Assembly: GCA_017562135.1 (NCBI GenBank)
Contig: QEYB01001046.1
Coordinates: 2,666,001 to 2,730,000 of the forward strand
DNA length: 64,000 bases
Direction of reading: 5' to 3'
Source: Dipylidium caninum
Taxonomy: Eukaryota > Platyhelminthes > Cestoda > Cyclophyllidea > Dipylidiidae
Position 1 is the first letter of the stretch; each line of letters starts with the position of its first letter. The notes beneath the pieces are model-generated. The model searched no databases. It saw only the letters and a list, made by a program, of their open reading frames with translations, and was not told the DNA's origin. Both the position numbers and the translations under genes were made by a program. This document shows positions 1 through 12,810 of the stretch, one piece after another.

Positions 1-3000
1 GTAGAGGCGTTTTATTGCCTTGCCTCGACAAAAAATAACCACTGACGCATTGGCTGTGGGGAAGATCACGAGGCGGAGGCAGGAAGGGGAATGCGACCTT
101 CCCCAAACAGAAGTCCTACGCAGTCGCAGACCGAATATTCCTTACACATACTCTTTGCTTCCTTGGCGTCCATGGTAGCCCGAGAGTTCGACTGCGTCTC
201 AACCACGGTTTGGACCCGCCGCCCCCAGCCACACACTTCGCCCATCCCAACAGTATCCTCGCTTTAACGTTGGCTGCCTTCCTTCTTAATAGGTAATTTT
301 GCCGAGAAAAAGGAGAGCTGAAATGATTACTAATTTATTTGCTATCTGAGCCTTTCTACAAAGCTCTAAAGCTTTTCTTCGTTTAGAAAATGTCGGAAGT
401 GCCGGAGAAAAATCAAGGACGAATGGAAGTGTTCATTGCAGTTTACAATAGATGAAGGCGGGCAATTCTGGGCCGCGAATTTGCAGCCAAGAATTACTCC
501 GCCTGAAGAATCCCATATGGCTAGGTGTTCTCCAGTCTGACTGCGGCGCAGGACATCGGGAGAAGAATCGCCACTTTTGTCGAGTTGAGGGAGTGGCCCA
601 CCACACGAGGGTAAATAGTTTTGCCTGCCCCTTGCACGGGCCCCAGCCCTCGTCTCCTGAGAGCCAGGCCGGTTTAGGGGCAGAGATGGGCATTCGCCAG
701 GCGTCACGACCGAATGGACAGTTTGACGTGTGTCACAATGCACTTTGCCGGGCAACGGACGACGAGAATTTCGTCGTGTGCCCCTCTAATCAGCAGCGCT
801 GACGGCAACTCCTCAACTCAGGACTGAGTGCACTAACAAAATTTAGCAAGAAGTACATAATTGCAACCAAAAACAGATTACCATGGATTTTAAAGAGTAC
901 TTGGAAGCCGATGAACTATTTTTTCTCCCTTTTCTTCACGCTTTTTTGTTACACAAATAACTTTAGCGGCATGCCCGGTGGGAGTCCTTTAACCTGAGCT
1001 GATCAGTGGGGAGACGGACGTGCCTCGTGAACGGGAGGGACCGAAGACCTCAGGGGCAGTTGGGGGGTCCAGCAATACTGTCCACATTAAAGGATCACGG
1101 GGGGTTGATCCACTCATTCCGGCGAGCGCTATTCTGCTTAAGTAGCACGGACAATTCTGACCACTACGGGAAATCTGTTTAAAGCCGAGATTTTTTTGGA
1201 CCTCACCTCAGCCTCGGGTCTGGGAAAAGAATTTTGAGGGGGCAGAACTACACCGTAAAAGGTATTTTGCTCATGCGGCAGCGAACGCCTCCCCCTCACC
1301 CACCGAGAAGATGTGCCTCGTAGATGACTGCGTAAGAGCGCGGGCGGACGAGGACGGAGACAGCGGTATAGAAGATGGTAATGGTGATTGTGACAGTCCC
1401 GCTTTGGGGCCGAATTCATAACAAAATTGGCGCTTATTCCAGCATGCAGTTGTTGTGTTAAAGACGACGCACTGCTTTGGCCAAAGCGGCGCATGTGTGC
1501 GCGTTAACGCAAGACTGAACAAAGGTGGATGATTAGACGCTATCTGATCTGTTCTGGCTTGCTCTCGCAAATAACAATCGTCTATTGTTTTTGTTTTTCT
1601 ACTAAGTGGAAAAAAACCAGTGTAATTTAATACACTCTGGGCGAGGCAGTCGATGTTGGGATGGAAGGTTTGGGAGGCCGCGAATTTAACCCTTCTGCAA
1701 CCGGGGTTGGAGGCCCCACGACATTCCTCACTGCTCTGGTAATCCGAGTTTGAGCCCTCCGTTTCTTCCCCTGAGCATTCAGTATCACGTTAGGGGGAGC
1801 TTCACTCGTCCCCCTCCACGAAAACATCCAAGGCCTCAAGTCGCCAATTTACCTCCAAACGACTCTGGTCTACCTCAATGCTAACCGATCACCTCGTTGT
1901 TTCAGTGCGTAGTTGCAACAGGAAAATACGTAGCCCATTTATAGTACGAGGAAGTGAAACGTAGAATATCTCCCACCTACGCGTCAGTGTCAGCGGGAAT
2001 TCTCACGGTTTCACCCACGCCCTGCGTAGTGTGTGATGTTTGTGTTGCGTCCTCTGTGTAGCGATGGGCTCTTCTCTTCTGCGGCTGGCAGACTCCTCTT
2101 GAGGAAGCTCTGTCTTGTGGATAAACGCCAAACACACATGGAGGGCGGAACCGAATGGAGGAGGAAAGTGTCACTGGAATAGCGTTCTCAAAGCGAATAA
2201 CGTGAGGGCCATTTGATAGCTGGAAGATGTTTATCGCTGATTAGGGAGTAGGGAGAAAATGAGGTGAGTTTGGGTGGGGCCGATTGCAGCGGGACAGAAC
2301 TGGAAATCGTGGTATTATCATGCGGACGAATAGGCAGTGGTCACGCAAACCTTTCCCCACTATAACAAAAAAGGTTAGCTCAGCAAGAGTCCAATGCAAC
2401 GGTTCTGCAAGTCTATCAATGTTCCCGATTCCTCACAATGCGTAGACCTTCGGCGGAGAAGAGTGCGCCTCCTTTTCCCGTCGTCCATCGTCCGTACTTT
2501 CTGAGTTTTCCTGGCCGGTTTCCTAAAAGACGAGGACAATTGGAACTATTGTGCTAATAGAACACGGAATCGGAAACTCTGCCTTTATTCAGCTCTCCCG
2601 AAAGGTCATGGGCGGGGTCTTTCCTCACAGACACGTAGGCCTCTTCACTTACTTCACTGCGGGTATAACAGGAGGTCGGAAGGTTTGCTCTCCGGTTAGA
2701 AGTGGACTAAAGTGACTCCACTAGACTGACCGAACCACGAACTACCGGTAGCATATCGTCGAGTTTGATGTAAGTCACCCCAGAGTGTCGACGACCTCGG
2801 CTTCGATCCCACCTTCCTCGACCGTGAGCATTTACCCTGCCAAAACAACCTGCAGTCTGGACTGAGCCATAGGAGTGCCTCGGTTCGGGCATACTTTTGG
2901 CTACCCAATCGCTTCGTCCACTGCCGCCCGCGCGTGGTGCACGTCCTCAACTTGTTTGAACAAGTCTGCCCTTTGGTGGTGGCGCCGAAAGCACCTCGAG

Positions 3001-6000
3001 GCAGAATACTGGCTCGCCGACATCAGAACGCGCTCTCGGAGCAGGATGCACCTAACTGTTCCGATGCCTGAGAGCACTCGTTGAGAATGTATGCTGTCTT
3101 ACTCTAACTCGGAGAATTCCTTTTCAGTGAAATACCCTTCGGCTACTGAGGAACAGGCTTCACGCACGAATGCTTTTTTGGGTAACGGAGAAAAAGTTTT
3201 GTTCGGACCAGACTAATCAGCACGTGAGATGGGAAATAGGCGAGCCAAGAGGATGCGAGTGGCCTCCAACCCTAACCGCAAACTACCTTTATGGGCAGTG
3301 AGGCAGTCGATCGCTCCAAAATATGCAGGTATGTGGAGAAATGACGGGGCGGGGCCAGAATGCTGCATCACCAAAGGAGGAGGATGCAACGAGGGCTCTT
3401 TAAAGGCCGCCCTCTTATAGGACCTTCTCGGGCGATGCATTAGCGCCTCCTCCTCCTCCTCCTCCCTCCTCCTCCTCCTCCTCCTCCTCTTCCACCATTA
3501 GTCACCCACCTTTGTGACTAATGTAGTGAGGGGAGGAGAGTCGTGTGTCTCCTGCCTCCTGCTCCCACCGACAGACTGGGCAGCAGGTACGTGGAATGAT
3601 GCTGACCTGTGAAAATGGAGGAAATCGAGACGGGCAACACGAGTTGGAGGCGATGTCGGCGGAAAGGGAAGTGGTTTTAGGTGAAAGTATGATGGCGATT
3701 GTTCTACTTCGCCCCTAATGATCAGGGCCTGTACCATACTCTCTGAGGTGGGCTCCAGGTATTTCGAAGTGGAATTGCCACTGGCCCGCTTAACTACTCT
3801 GAATTGCCACAAATGACCGTGGAGGCAGAGAGGAAGGCAAAACTGAGGGGACAGGCTCGAGGTTTGGTGATGGCAGATGAAAGACAGCGTTAACGGAAGA
3901 GGACACAGGGACCGAGTTGAACGCAGGTACTCGCCACGGGCGGAGGAAAGACAGAGGTGGAATGCACTGTTTAGACCTCCCGCCTCCTGCCCAAGACTCC
4001 ACAGGGCAACTGGCCCTTCACTTCGGGGGCATTCGCAGACTGTCGTCACCTCAAAAATTCGCTTTCTGACAATTTACGGTAACTCGGAGATGCAATTGCT
4101 ACCATTGGAAAATCGCCTTCATTCTTTTGTTGCAAATTTCCCCGTCCTGTCTGCCATCATTCGCGGAACTATTTTCCTCGGCTGAATTGGATTACCGTGA
4201 GAAGGGCGACATTTCGTCACCCGGTGTCCAGCAACCTGCCGCTCCTTTCCGCGCCACCGATCGGGGTAATTGGCCAAACAGCCCCGGGCAAGCGAGGGAT
4301 ATGGTCCGTGTGCTCTCCATGTAAGTCATTATTTGTGGAAGCAGCGTCAAATACCGCCATGAGACCGGTGTGGCTGGGGCGTAGGTGCTCATAGGGACGC
4401 CGAGCACCGGATCCTGGGTTTGGAGCCAGGCACTTCGGCACGGCGATTCGGGACTCTGAGGAGAGCAAATCTAGCAATAATGAGAAAGAGGAACACCACC
4501 CGGTGGGAGCAAATGTCCGGACTTTTGGGGTGCGATCGTTCGTCGACATGCACGCTGCTCGTCTTTAACCATATGTCAGCTTCTACTCGCTGCGCCCTAC
4601 TGCTCAAGGCTCAAAAGCACTTGCATTTGCAGCCAACGAGACTGGTGAAGTTTTACACTAGCTAGCGTAGCCACTCGTGATGCAACTCCGCTTGCACAGG
4701 CTGTGGAGGCGGTGCTTGGTAGGGCAATCACGCCGTCAGAAGCAGTGTTGCATTGCCTCAGTCCTGGCGACAGGGGAAGAACAGCGAGTTCATTCAATGA
4801 AGGAAGTGTCTGAATTAACGCATTACCGCAATCACCACTAAACACACCGGGATTCCGCTCGTCTCCTTGTTAAGTGGTGACCTGTGTGAGGTTATCTGGG
4901 GTTTTACTACCTCACAGACCCAAACTACTTCGAAATCGGCATCCTCAGGACTGGAATGGGTATATTAATTCCAATTTTTTAATCATTGAGTGACTTTTTA
5001 CCTTTGATGCTGAACGTAGGTGAGAGAGGAAATTTCATTTCTACGTGGTCCACACGTGGAGGGCTACGTGCCTCCAAGTCTTCACTCTCCCTAGATCGCC
5101 TGATAACCTCACACTAATGACAAACAAGTGAAGGGAACGAAATGCTTCTGAGACGAGTGTGCCTAGCGTGACCAGTCGCATGGCAGAAAAGAAGGGAAAG
5201 ACTCGATTCATCGCGCCTTGGAGATGAGCGCAAACAATGACGACTGTCAGTCGCCCCATTTGATACCAATGTGCAGGGAAGCATCGCGCTGAGGGCAGTA
5301 GGGCCACGCACGCAGTCTCCCTCAACAGCTCTTTGCATTAAGCTGTAACCCTGCAAGGTGTCACAGATTTTGTGCTAACTGAATAGATGGTGGTTGCTCC
5401 GAATCTTCCGCGGCTTAACAATGGCGTTCGGTGAAAGCGCATGAGTCTCCACGTCGATTCTCCACCTGTAAGAGGATTGCTAGCTGCCAGTATGACCAAA
5501 CGGGCACTTAGCTACGCCCAAGATTACTTTGACACGTTATGACTTCGTAGTTCTAGGTAAAATCATTATTGCTTAATAGAAGTGCCGGCGTAAATGGTGA
5601 TGGGAATGCTGCGGCAGATTATGAGATGCACCGAGTTCAGGATTCAAAATTTCGCCCACTTCGTCCCTAACGTGGGGAGGAATGTGGTGTGGAAAAGTGG
5701 TCCTCTGCCCCTCGTGAAGTCAAATCGCCGACAAGGCCGTCTTCATGAACGCAGCCGAAAAGTTTAGTCGGTAGCATCGAGGCATGATGGTTGAGGCAGC
5801 GCAGAAATAACCATTACTCACTAAACTCTCCTAACCGAATCAGAAGAAGATGGTCAAAATAAAACATAATATTGCAAGAAAAAGGGGTGTTCTTATTGGC
5901 TTTCTAGGCAGATGTGAAAAAATAATCTCCCTCGTCTGTCAGGTGTCATCACTCACGGGAGGAATCTGAGCGAAATAATCTAGACACATTGTCGCCATCG

Positions 6001-7951
6001 TGGAGGCGAGAACAGTCGCAAGTTGCTGGTCGTTTGCTTTTGTCCTGCGACTCTCCAACCGATCATATTTCTTGCTTCTAATGTGTATTTCGTCACATTT
6101 TCTCCTGAATCCACGAACCCATCCGCGGAGAAGCTCGAGGCTACAACAATGGGGAGTTCAGTGGGAGAGCCGCTGCGCGACAGAGTAGAAAATCCGCCCT
6201 CTAATGGCCGAGCTCAGGCCCGTTGGTCAAAAAGAGCGATTTGCCCAACTGACTTCTCGGGAAGGCGTCAGATGTTTTGCAAGACCCCTGCAAGGCATAC
6301 AGTGGGGAGGAGGATTCCTGTCCACAAAAACTAATTAGTTTAATAAACTGATTTTATGTGCGCGGAGTGGAGGAGGTAGGAGACGCCACATCGATTACGC
6401 CTCCTCCGCTTCTCGCTCTCCTCACTCCTTCCCCATTTTTATGTCCCGCCGAATGTACTCAGCTGGAGCAGGTAAGTCATGTTTCTTGGTATCATTAGGC
6501 AAATCTTATGGGAGACTTCAGTAAAACTAAATTAGTCCACATCAGTGACTTAAACAGGGCTTTGTGGTTGACATTAGGTCCCTTTCAAACGGCGACATTA
6601 ACAGAAATTGGTTTATCAGTTCTGTGAGCCAAGTACTCGAACATCTTGAATAAGGTCCTACCTCCATTACAGAATTTATTAATCATTCGGTATCACATGA
6701 TATTTTAGTGGATGATCACTTTCCGAAAATGTGAGTCTTTCCCCGCCTCCCTACGGCTCCGATAAATGTCCTTGACACACTTGTCCTCTTCGTTGGGATT
6801 CTGCCTTTAATGCAACACACCGCGCACATCGAGAGTTGGAACGACTTTCCAAACATAGCTCTGGAAGGGCAGGGTGGACAAACGGCTAGAAGACGGAATA
6901 TTAAGCTTCGAAAAATGCCATGGAACAAGAGTCTCTTGATCAGCACGATGTTGTGCGTGAACGAGGCCATGACCAGAGATTCTGCCAAACAGTTTTGTGG
7001 GCAGAATTTGCGCAGATAATGGAGGAAAGTCGAGAAATCAAGGGGATTGCGTGAAATCGCACTCGTGCGATGAGTTCTGTTCCTCACAGTGGTAGAGGTT
7101 GCATCTTGGAAAGTGAGAAAAATTCTTATTATTTTGCACTAATTGTGTTGGTTCAACTGTAGTTTGGCCATTGTCATTTGCCTGGTGACGATTTCATGTT
7201 ACCTGACTATCGAATGCCCCATGTGACAGGGGAACGTCCCTGCATTGCTCGCGAAAGTGCCGATGTCTTATGCGGCTTGTGCGCAGTCTAAACGGAGCTA
7301 CAGAGAAGTAGCTTAAGCAAAGATTCAACATCTAGTATCTGCTCATCAAATTAGCCATATTAAGTGCCCCAAGAGGAATAGTTTGCGAGACTTGCATATG
7401 GACACAAAGTTAATGGCGAGAATTACTGCGATAGTTAACAGAGTTAGACAACGCAGCCTAAAATCCTTGGGGCTTAAATACGATCAAGGCAACAGAAGCA
7501 CAACTCGTTGTCGTAGAAGTTACCCAGATTAAATGTCACCGATATAACCTGCCATTGACAGTAGACAGATGACTGGAAATATTCAAGTATCTGAAATCAA
7601 AGATCGAACGATCATATATTCCATCTTTAAGTTTGGTCGGAATTGAAAGAAAATACAGTAAGTATGTGTATTTCTATTAGATAACTTGTTATGAAGAATA
7701 AAATAGAAGTTACCGTTTGTCAAAGGGAAGAAGGTAAAGAATAAGAAAGGAAATGCGGCCCTATTACTTTCTTGGAGAAATATTCGTAATATACCATAGG
7801 CGTAGGATTTCCAAGTATGTTTTAGTTTTGTTAATAAGGTCTTCTCTAAATACTTCTGGGTGCAAAAGTCCATATATCCAATGGTACATAATGTTTCAAA
7901 TTGAGCACTTTGGATAAATTGCCAACTAGCGCACTTTCTCAATCCACTAAA
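1..7951. other. gene-poor region, no supported gene
   Basis: I find no exon set with coding character here on either strand. The open frames present are under about 150 codons, overlap on both strands, are rich in Arg, Ser, Cys and Pro, and show no recognisable motif or conserved splice pattern. The only clear structure is the CTC microsatellite near 3446-3493. Remote regulatory DNA or exons of poorly conserved genes cannot be excluded. Confidence 0.6.
3446..3493. repeat. (CTC)n microsatellite
   Basis: About 48 bp of nearly uninterrupted CTC/TCC triplets with one frame-breaking CCC interruption in the middle. It lies in the gene-poor left part of the window. Read on the + strand it is a pure pyrimidine tract. 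Confidence 0.95.
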
Positions 7952-9313
7952 ATGCGTAGGGTGGGGGGGTTCATGCGTTCGGTCCTTTCGCCCTATAAGC
8001 GGAAACTGTATTTGGATGTAAAACCCCATTCTAGGCTCTTAATCGAGAGCACGTCTCCACTTGAGGTGTCATGTCTTCCAGCTTGCGAAGGGGACCGTAG
8101 TTCCGTTATCATACCAGATTGCTCGATATTTCAAGTTCACGGCGGTTGGAGAATTGCACAAGAAGCCGAAGTCTGCTCGCAAAAAGATCAGATTAATAAA
8201 ATACGGATTCCGGCTAGACGAGGTTTATCTATTTTCTGGTTCAATGATGTTTGTAGAAGTAGAGATACTTCAGAAACACTCTGACCCCGTCCATTTTATG
8301 AACTACGAAGGTCTAAAAATCCTTATTAACTCACCGGGCCCCGTCAACTATACGAAATTAAAAGTAAATCATGCTAACCTACTTTTAACTGTTCGAGGTG
8401 TCTGACTTGACAATCAATTCGGGTGGCGATGTATCTGGTTCAGGATATTTGGAAGGCAATTTGAATTTGTCCACTAAGGGTGTAAGTAATAGTCATTATT
8501 ATTATTATGTTTTATTTAAATCTGTAGTCCTGATGAACTTCGTGAATTTAGTCCTTCAAGGCTGACAACATTACCAGTCAGTCGATTAACATTCTTTTCG
8601 GTGGAACTAACTTCGCAGTTCACTCTGTCTACTGTGAGGTAATGGATCTTCACTGGCTTGTCCCAGAGGATCCTTCAGACGGTGTCACTCCAGTTTCGCT
8701 ACCTCCGCTCAGTATTTACTTGGGAACATTACATGGAAAGGCTACGATCGAGGTCGATGGCGATGCAGATACCAGTATTGGTACTTTTTTGCCTATGCGT
8801 CCCTGTTTTTGTGCATTAATAGTGACAACCAATTTCCTCCAGGTAGTTTTGAAGGCTCCCTCTATTTGCGACAACGACTTGGGGACATCACTGTTCATGT
8901 TGGCGGTCCTTGCCCACATCTCCAAATTGATGTCGCTGAAGGCAACGTGGAGCTCAGCCTCCCACTTTATACCATCGGCGGCAAGGTTTCCGGTTTTCTG
9001 GAACTTCAAGCCCCTCACATCGACCTAGATCGAGATGCTCTCCCTGCCGATTGCCTTGACAACTGGAAGCTCAGTGAAGCGGCTGAGACACAAACCTTTT
9101 TTGGTGAGGGTAACTTCCGACCTGATTTGTTTTATACATTCCTCATCAAGGTGACCATTCGATTCTATTTTAGCCGGTTTTAACAACCCCGACGAAAATT
9201 GTGAAGCTCTCTGGAGGGTACGTATTCTCCGTGGACGCGTCAGGCTGACGGCAGCTTCGTGGGCGGATGCGATGACACGGTGCATTGAGCGCATCAAAAC
9301 TAAACTTATCTAG
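7952..9313 (+). CDS. FAM185A-like protein with adhesin-like repeats
   Basis: Seven exons can be joined with consistent phase: 7952-8222, 8257-8363, 8398-8481, 8552-8633, 8694-8780, 8843-9103, 9174-9313, giving 343 aa. Two introns are only 34 nt (8223-8256, 8364-8397). The middle and C-terminal parts carry short repeated beta-strand units such as YLEGNLNLSTKG, YLGTLHGKATIEVDGD and LRQRLGDITVHVGG, the pattern of FAM185A and related beta-helix, adhesin-like (DUF4097-type) proteins. The C-terminus resembles the FAM185A end only loosely. Family members have no defined biochemical role that I can state. ATG 7952 is the first ATG of the open frame; the N-terminus is basic, compatible with but not proof of organelle targeting. 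The gene is convergent with RIOK2, whose stop lies 129 bp away. The first exon is the least certain. Confidence 0.72.
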
Positions 9314-9431
9314 GTTAATCTAACCGTTAAAAAACGCTGTATAGATATTACGATGTTTCCCCACTATGCCCAAAGATAAATAACTAAAACGAATTGAATA
9401 AGAAGCGCTGTATCTATATATTAAAAAAACG

Positions 9432-9470
9432 TGTCTCTGTCGCTATTTCTGCTCGACCCTTGCTTTTGAT
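9432..9470. repeat. 39-bp direct repeat, copy 1
   Basis: This stretch overlaps the 3' end of the last RIOK2 coding exon and its stop. It matches 11675-11713, inside the RIOK2 intron between exons 2 and 3, at 38 of 39 positions and in the same orientation. Flanks do not match. Confidence 0.85.
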
Positions 9471-12400
9471 GGTTGCGCGCTGCTGTCGTTTAATCTTAAG
9501 GCGGAACTCATTCTGGACATTCGTTTTTTCTCTTCTCGTTTCCTTCGTTCCCTTACTTCGACCCGGCTGATTACCGTCTGAGAACCAGTTTTCCTGGTTT
9601 GCTAAAATATAGGAGAAGCATTATCTTCAAATAGGCTTTGGAGAGATTAAAAAACCCGAAAAGTAAGCGGAAATGCTTACTTCGAAGGAATTGTTGTCTC
9701 CATTGAGGACGTCTGAGGTCACATTATCGTTCCCTTCTTCATCTGAGCATGATTCCTCAGAGTTATCATGGAGTAAAGCTTCTTCGTCCCCTGAGTCCAC
9801 TTCCTCGACTTCGTTATCGCTCGTTTCCGATCTGCTTGTATTAGTTTCTGAATCTGTATCTTCATCACCGCTAGTTCCAATGGTCGCGACTGTGCCGATT
9901 AGGAGTTCACAGTCATCCAAACGATTTCGCCGTTTGCCGCTTTTGGTATTCTGTTGTAGCCGTGGATGGGGGTAGCCTGGAGCTCTTAATTCCACGTCCA
10001 TTCTTCCAATTCGACTAGATGAGGAAAGAATAATGCTGAAGATATCGGATAAATTGTATTATGTTCACATAATAGAACGAAGGAAACCTGTTATGCCGCC
10101 GATTTAACAAGTGAAGGTGTAACGACACGTCTCGTGAATCATTATCCCGCGGTTAAGTTGTAAGATCGGAAATCCTACTTTTGCTCTCATATTTCCTTTT
10201 TCAGTCCCAAGCAAATACCATTGGGAAATTCACATTCCGTCAACTCGGTTGGCGAAATTTAAAACCAGCGTCATGAGTGCAAAACATGGATTGCCCCTAT
10301 GAAACGACCAATAGGGGTTAAAAGGATAAACCCGAATAGTCTGAAAATGACATCAAGAGGTACAAAGTTTGAAACCAGTAGAATAGTACTCACGGAACAT
10401 CAGCAAGAGAGTTGGGCGGTATATCCTCAGGAAGAATGTTGAAGTATTTTCTGAAGAAGTTGACGACCCCATTCAAGTCGCGCTCGTATATACTATAATG
10501 TCACAAGCAAGAACGATTTACAAATTGTGAGATCAAACGGTGACGAGTATCTCAAATCGAGTGCGGCGAGGATCTATCAAAAGACTTATAAATTCAACCG
10601 AAGATAAATTCCCACAAAAATGAAGCCGAGTTGTCCATGAACCCCAAATACACAGATATTATAACTCTTAGTGAGAGACAATGTTCTGTGCCAGTTAGCC
10701 CTCGTCACAATGGCAACTCGAGACAGAACTGATTTAAAAGACGGTGAGGTCCAAAAGCCCAAAAAACATGGAGCGCAATATTTGTCGATTGATGTGTCCT
10801 GAAGCGTGACATTATTTCAGGCTAAATTGTGAAGTGACAACCTTTTCCTCGGAGAAGGGTAGCAAAACGCTACGTATAACTAAAGCACACGCTATTGATA
10901 AGAATCAGTTTTCAAGCTTCAAAAGTGAAATAAAAAAGTAGCACCAATGTGACCTAGGGGAGTAAGAAATTCACCACTATGAGATGGTTTCTTGCAAAAA
11001 AATGGAGTAATTCGACAAAAGATCAATGTAAATAGATGACAGATAAAGAGTAGACCAAAAATCGAATTAGATGGAAATACCTTTTGATTTTATTTTGAGA
11101 TACTACACTGTTACGATCATACACCGATTACGACTATGGTAATGATTTTGTTAAGAGACTATTCTAATGAAGACAAATAATGACTTCTATGTACTCCTGA
11201 GCAGTCTGATGATCACGACTTATCATCTGAGGAAAATCGATGAGAATCAGTTTTGCTTCCGCTGCTGTCGTTCCCGTCCTTGTATCCATTTCACTTTCTC
11301 CACCGTCACTGCTTACCATCCCGCCAACGAGGAGGTTGAACTCGTTGAAGTCTCCGTGAACTAGGCCTTGGCGAGTGATAGTAGTAAGGATGCTTACGGC
11401 CTGGACATAGAGAGCGCCAGCCAGAGCTGAATCGTTAGCGCGGAGGGTTACGGGCAAAACCTTGTAAAGAGGGATCGCATCTACTAGAAGACTCATCACC
11501 ACCCGCATTACGATTATTCGCCAATGGACAGGGAACCGGCAGGCCGTGATCATACAACATCTAGAAAAAAAAATACATGGTGAACAAATAATCATTAGCA
11601 AAAGCTGATAAACAGTCGCTAGGTTCAACTGGCGACTCAAAAACGTTAAACTTATCTTCCATTAGATTAGAAGATGTCTCTGTCGCTATTTCTGCTCGAT
11701 CCTTGCTTTTGATAACTTTTAAGGGGAATTTACGATCTAGTATTTCACACTAACATTATTGTGAAATTGTACCATAGTTACGGAACCAAGGTCATTATGA
11801 GCAAAAGATGCAATCGCATGTAGTGTGAAGAAAAGATTGCTTTAAACGAATCCAACTCAGCGGCTGAGGACTATTTCAAATGAAATGAGTAAGGTAGGTA
11901 ATAGCACCAAAAAGCCTATCATTTACAGTCACGATCGGCATTTCTTGGACAAAAAAATAGATAATTTACGTATACATGTCCTAATGGAATGAAGGCTTTC
12001 GGCTAATCACGAGAAAATACCAGGTCATCTCACTACGTATAATTAGAAAAAAAATTGAAGACACAAAATATAATAAAATAGTTAAAAACGTACGGACATC
12101 ATATCAAATTCGCGCTTAGCGGCCAACCTATCAAGATAGAGCCAAGAGCAGGTGTTCCTACCCTGATGATATTCCCGTTTCTCCCGCACTTTTCTGAAGG
12201 ATGTACGACCCAACCGATGAAACTTGATAACGATGTGGTCGCCCTCGCAGGGCAGGTCTGGAGATCTCTGTTGATCAGTAGCTACCTCCGCCTCCCCTTT
12301 CACTTCACATCGTCTGCCACACATCGGCCCGGCGACGGCAAGATAAACATCGGACTCCTTCCCCGAACCAATCATCGAGCCCAAGTCAATTACTTGACCC

Positions 12401-12810
12401 GACTTAATCAAGGCATGTAGGGCCAGATAATCGTAGCCGAGATTCGTAAGACGATAGCCAGAGTAGTCTACAACCATAAACAATAACCACTAACACAAAA
12501 CAACTCAGAGCTTCACTTTTGCATCAATCGTCTGCAGAGAAGACTTGACAAATAAGATCATGATCATCACAGTTGTGAAGGCCGTACTTTTTCGAGAGTC
12601 GGTTTCGAAGGCAAGAAGACCATGCGGAACGAGGTCGTCACGAAGGAATTTTAGAAAGGCGGAACTACGACGTGCACAGCGAGAAATCTTGTGAACGAGG
12701 TCGAGGGGAACGAATTCGTGATTTTTCATTCCCATTTCTACGGCCATTAGGACACGCCACGACTCATTTGTCATGTAACGAAACTTATCAATCTTAATTG
12801 ACTTGGGCAT
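9443..12810 (-). CDS. RIOK2: RIO2 serine/threonine kinase, 40S ribosome maturation
   Basis: Six exons on the minus strand: 12810-12588, 12467-12094, 11560-11195, 10492-10394, 10014-9681, 9601-9443; about 517 aa after one correction (family about 550). RIO2 is an atypical kinase/ATPase acting on late cytoplasmic pre-40S particles. Seen: an N-terminal winged helix (KFRYMTNESWRVLMAVEMGM), the ATP loop SGKESDVYLA, the lysine in VIKFHRLGRTSFR, the catalytic loop HGDFNEFNLL and the metal motif LIDFPQM. An acidic Ser/Asp/Glu-rich stretch and a basic C-terminal tail follow, as in the family. About 30 extra residues lie between the ATP loop and the lysine. Exon 3 needs one base removed at the CCC run 11502-11504 (+ strand) to join NNRNA to VVMSLLV; phases then agree throughout. 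The exact C-terminal reading frame is less sure than the kinase core. Confidence 0.93.
11675..11713. repeat. 39-bp direct repeat, copy 2
   Basis: Intronic copy of 9432-9470, with one mismatch (T for C). It lies in the RIOK2 intron between exons 2 and 3. It may be a fragment of a dispersed repeat or a small duplication from the coding exon. Confidence 0.85.

Noticed and set aside
366..755. 130-codon minus-strand frame and overlapping plus-strand frame
   Set aside because: Both strands are open, composition is random-like and there is no motif or splice context.
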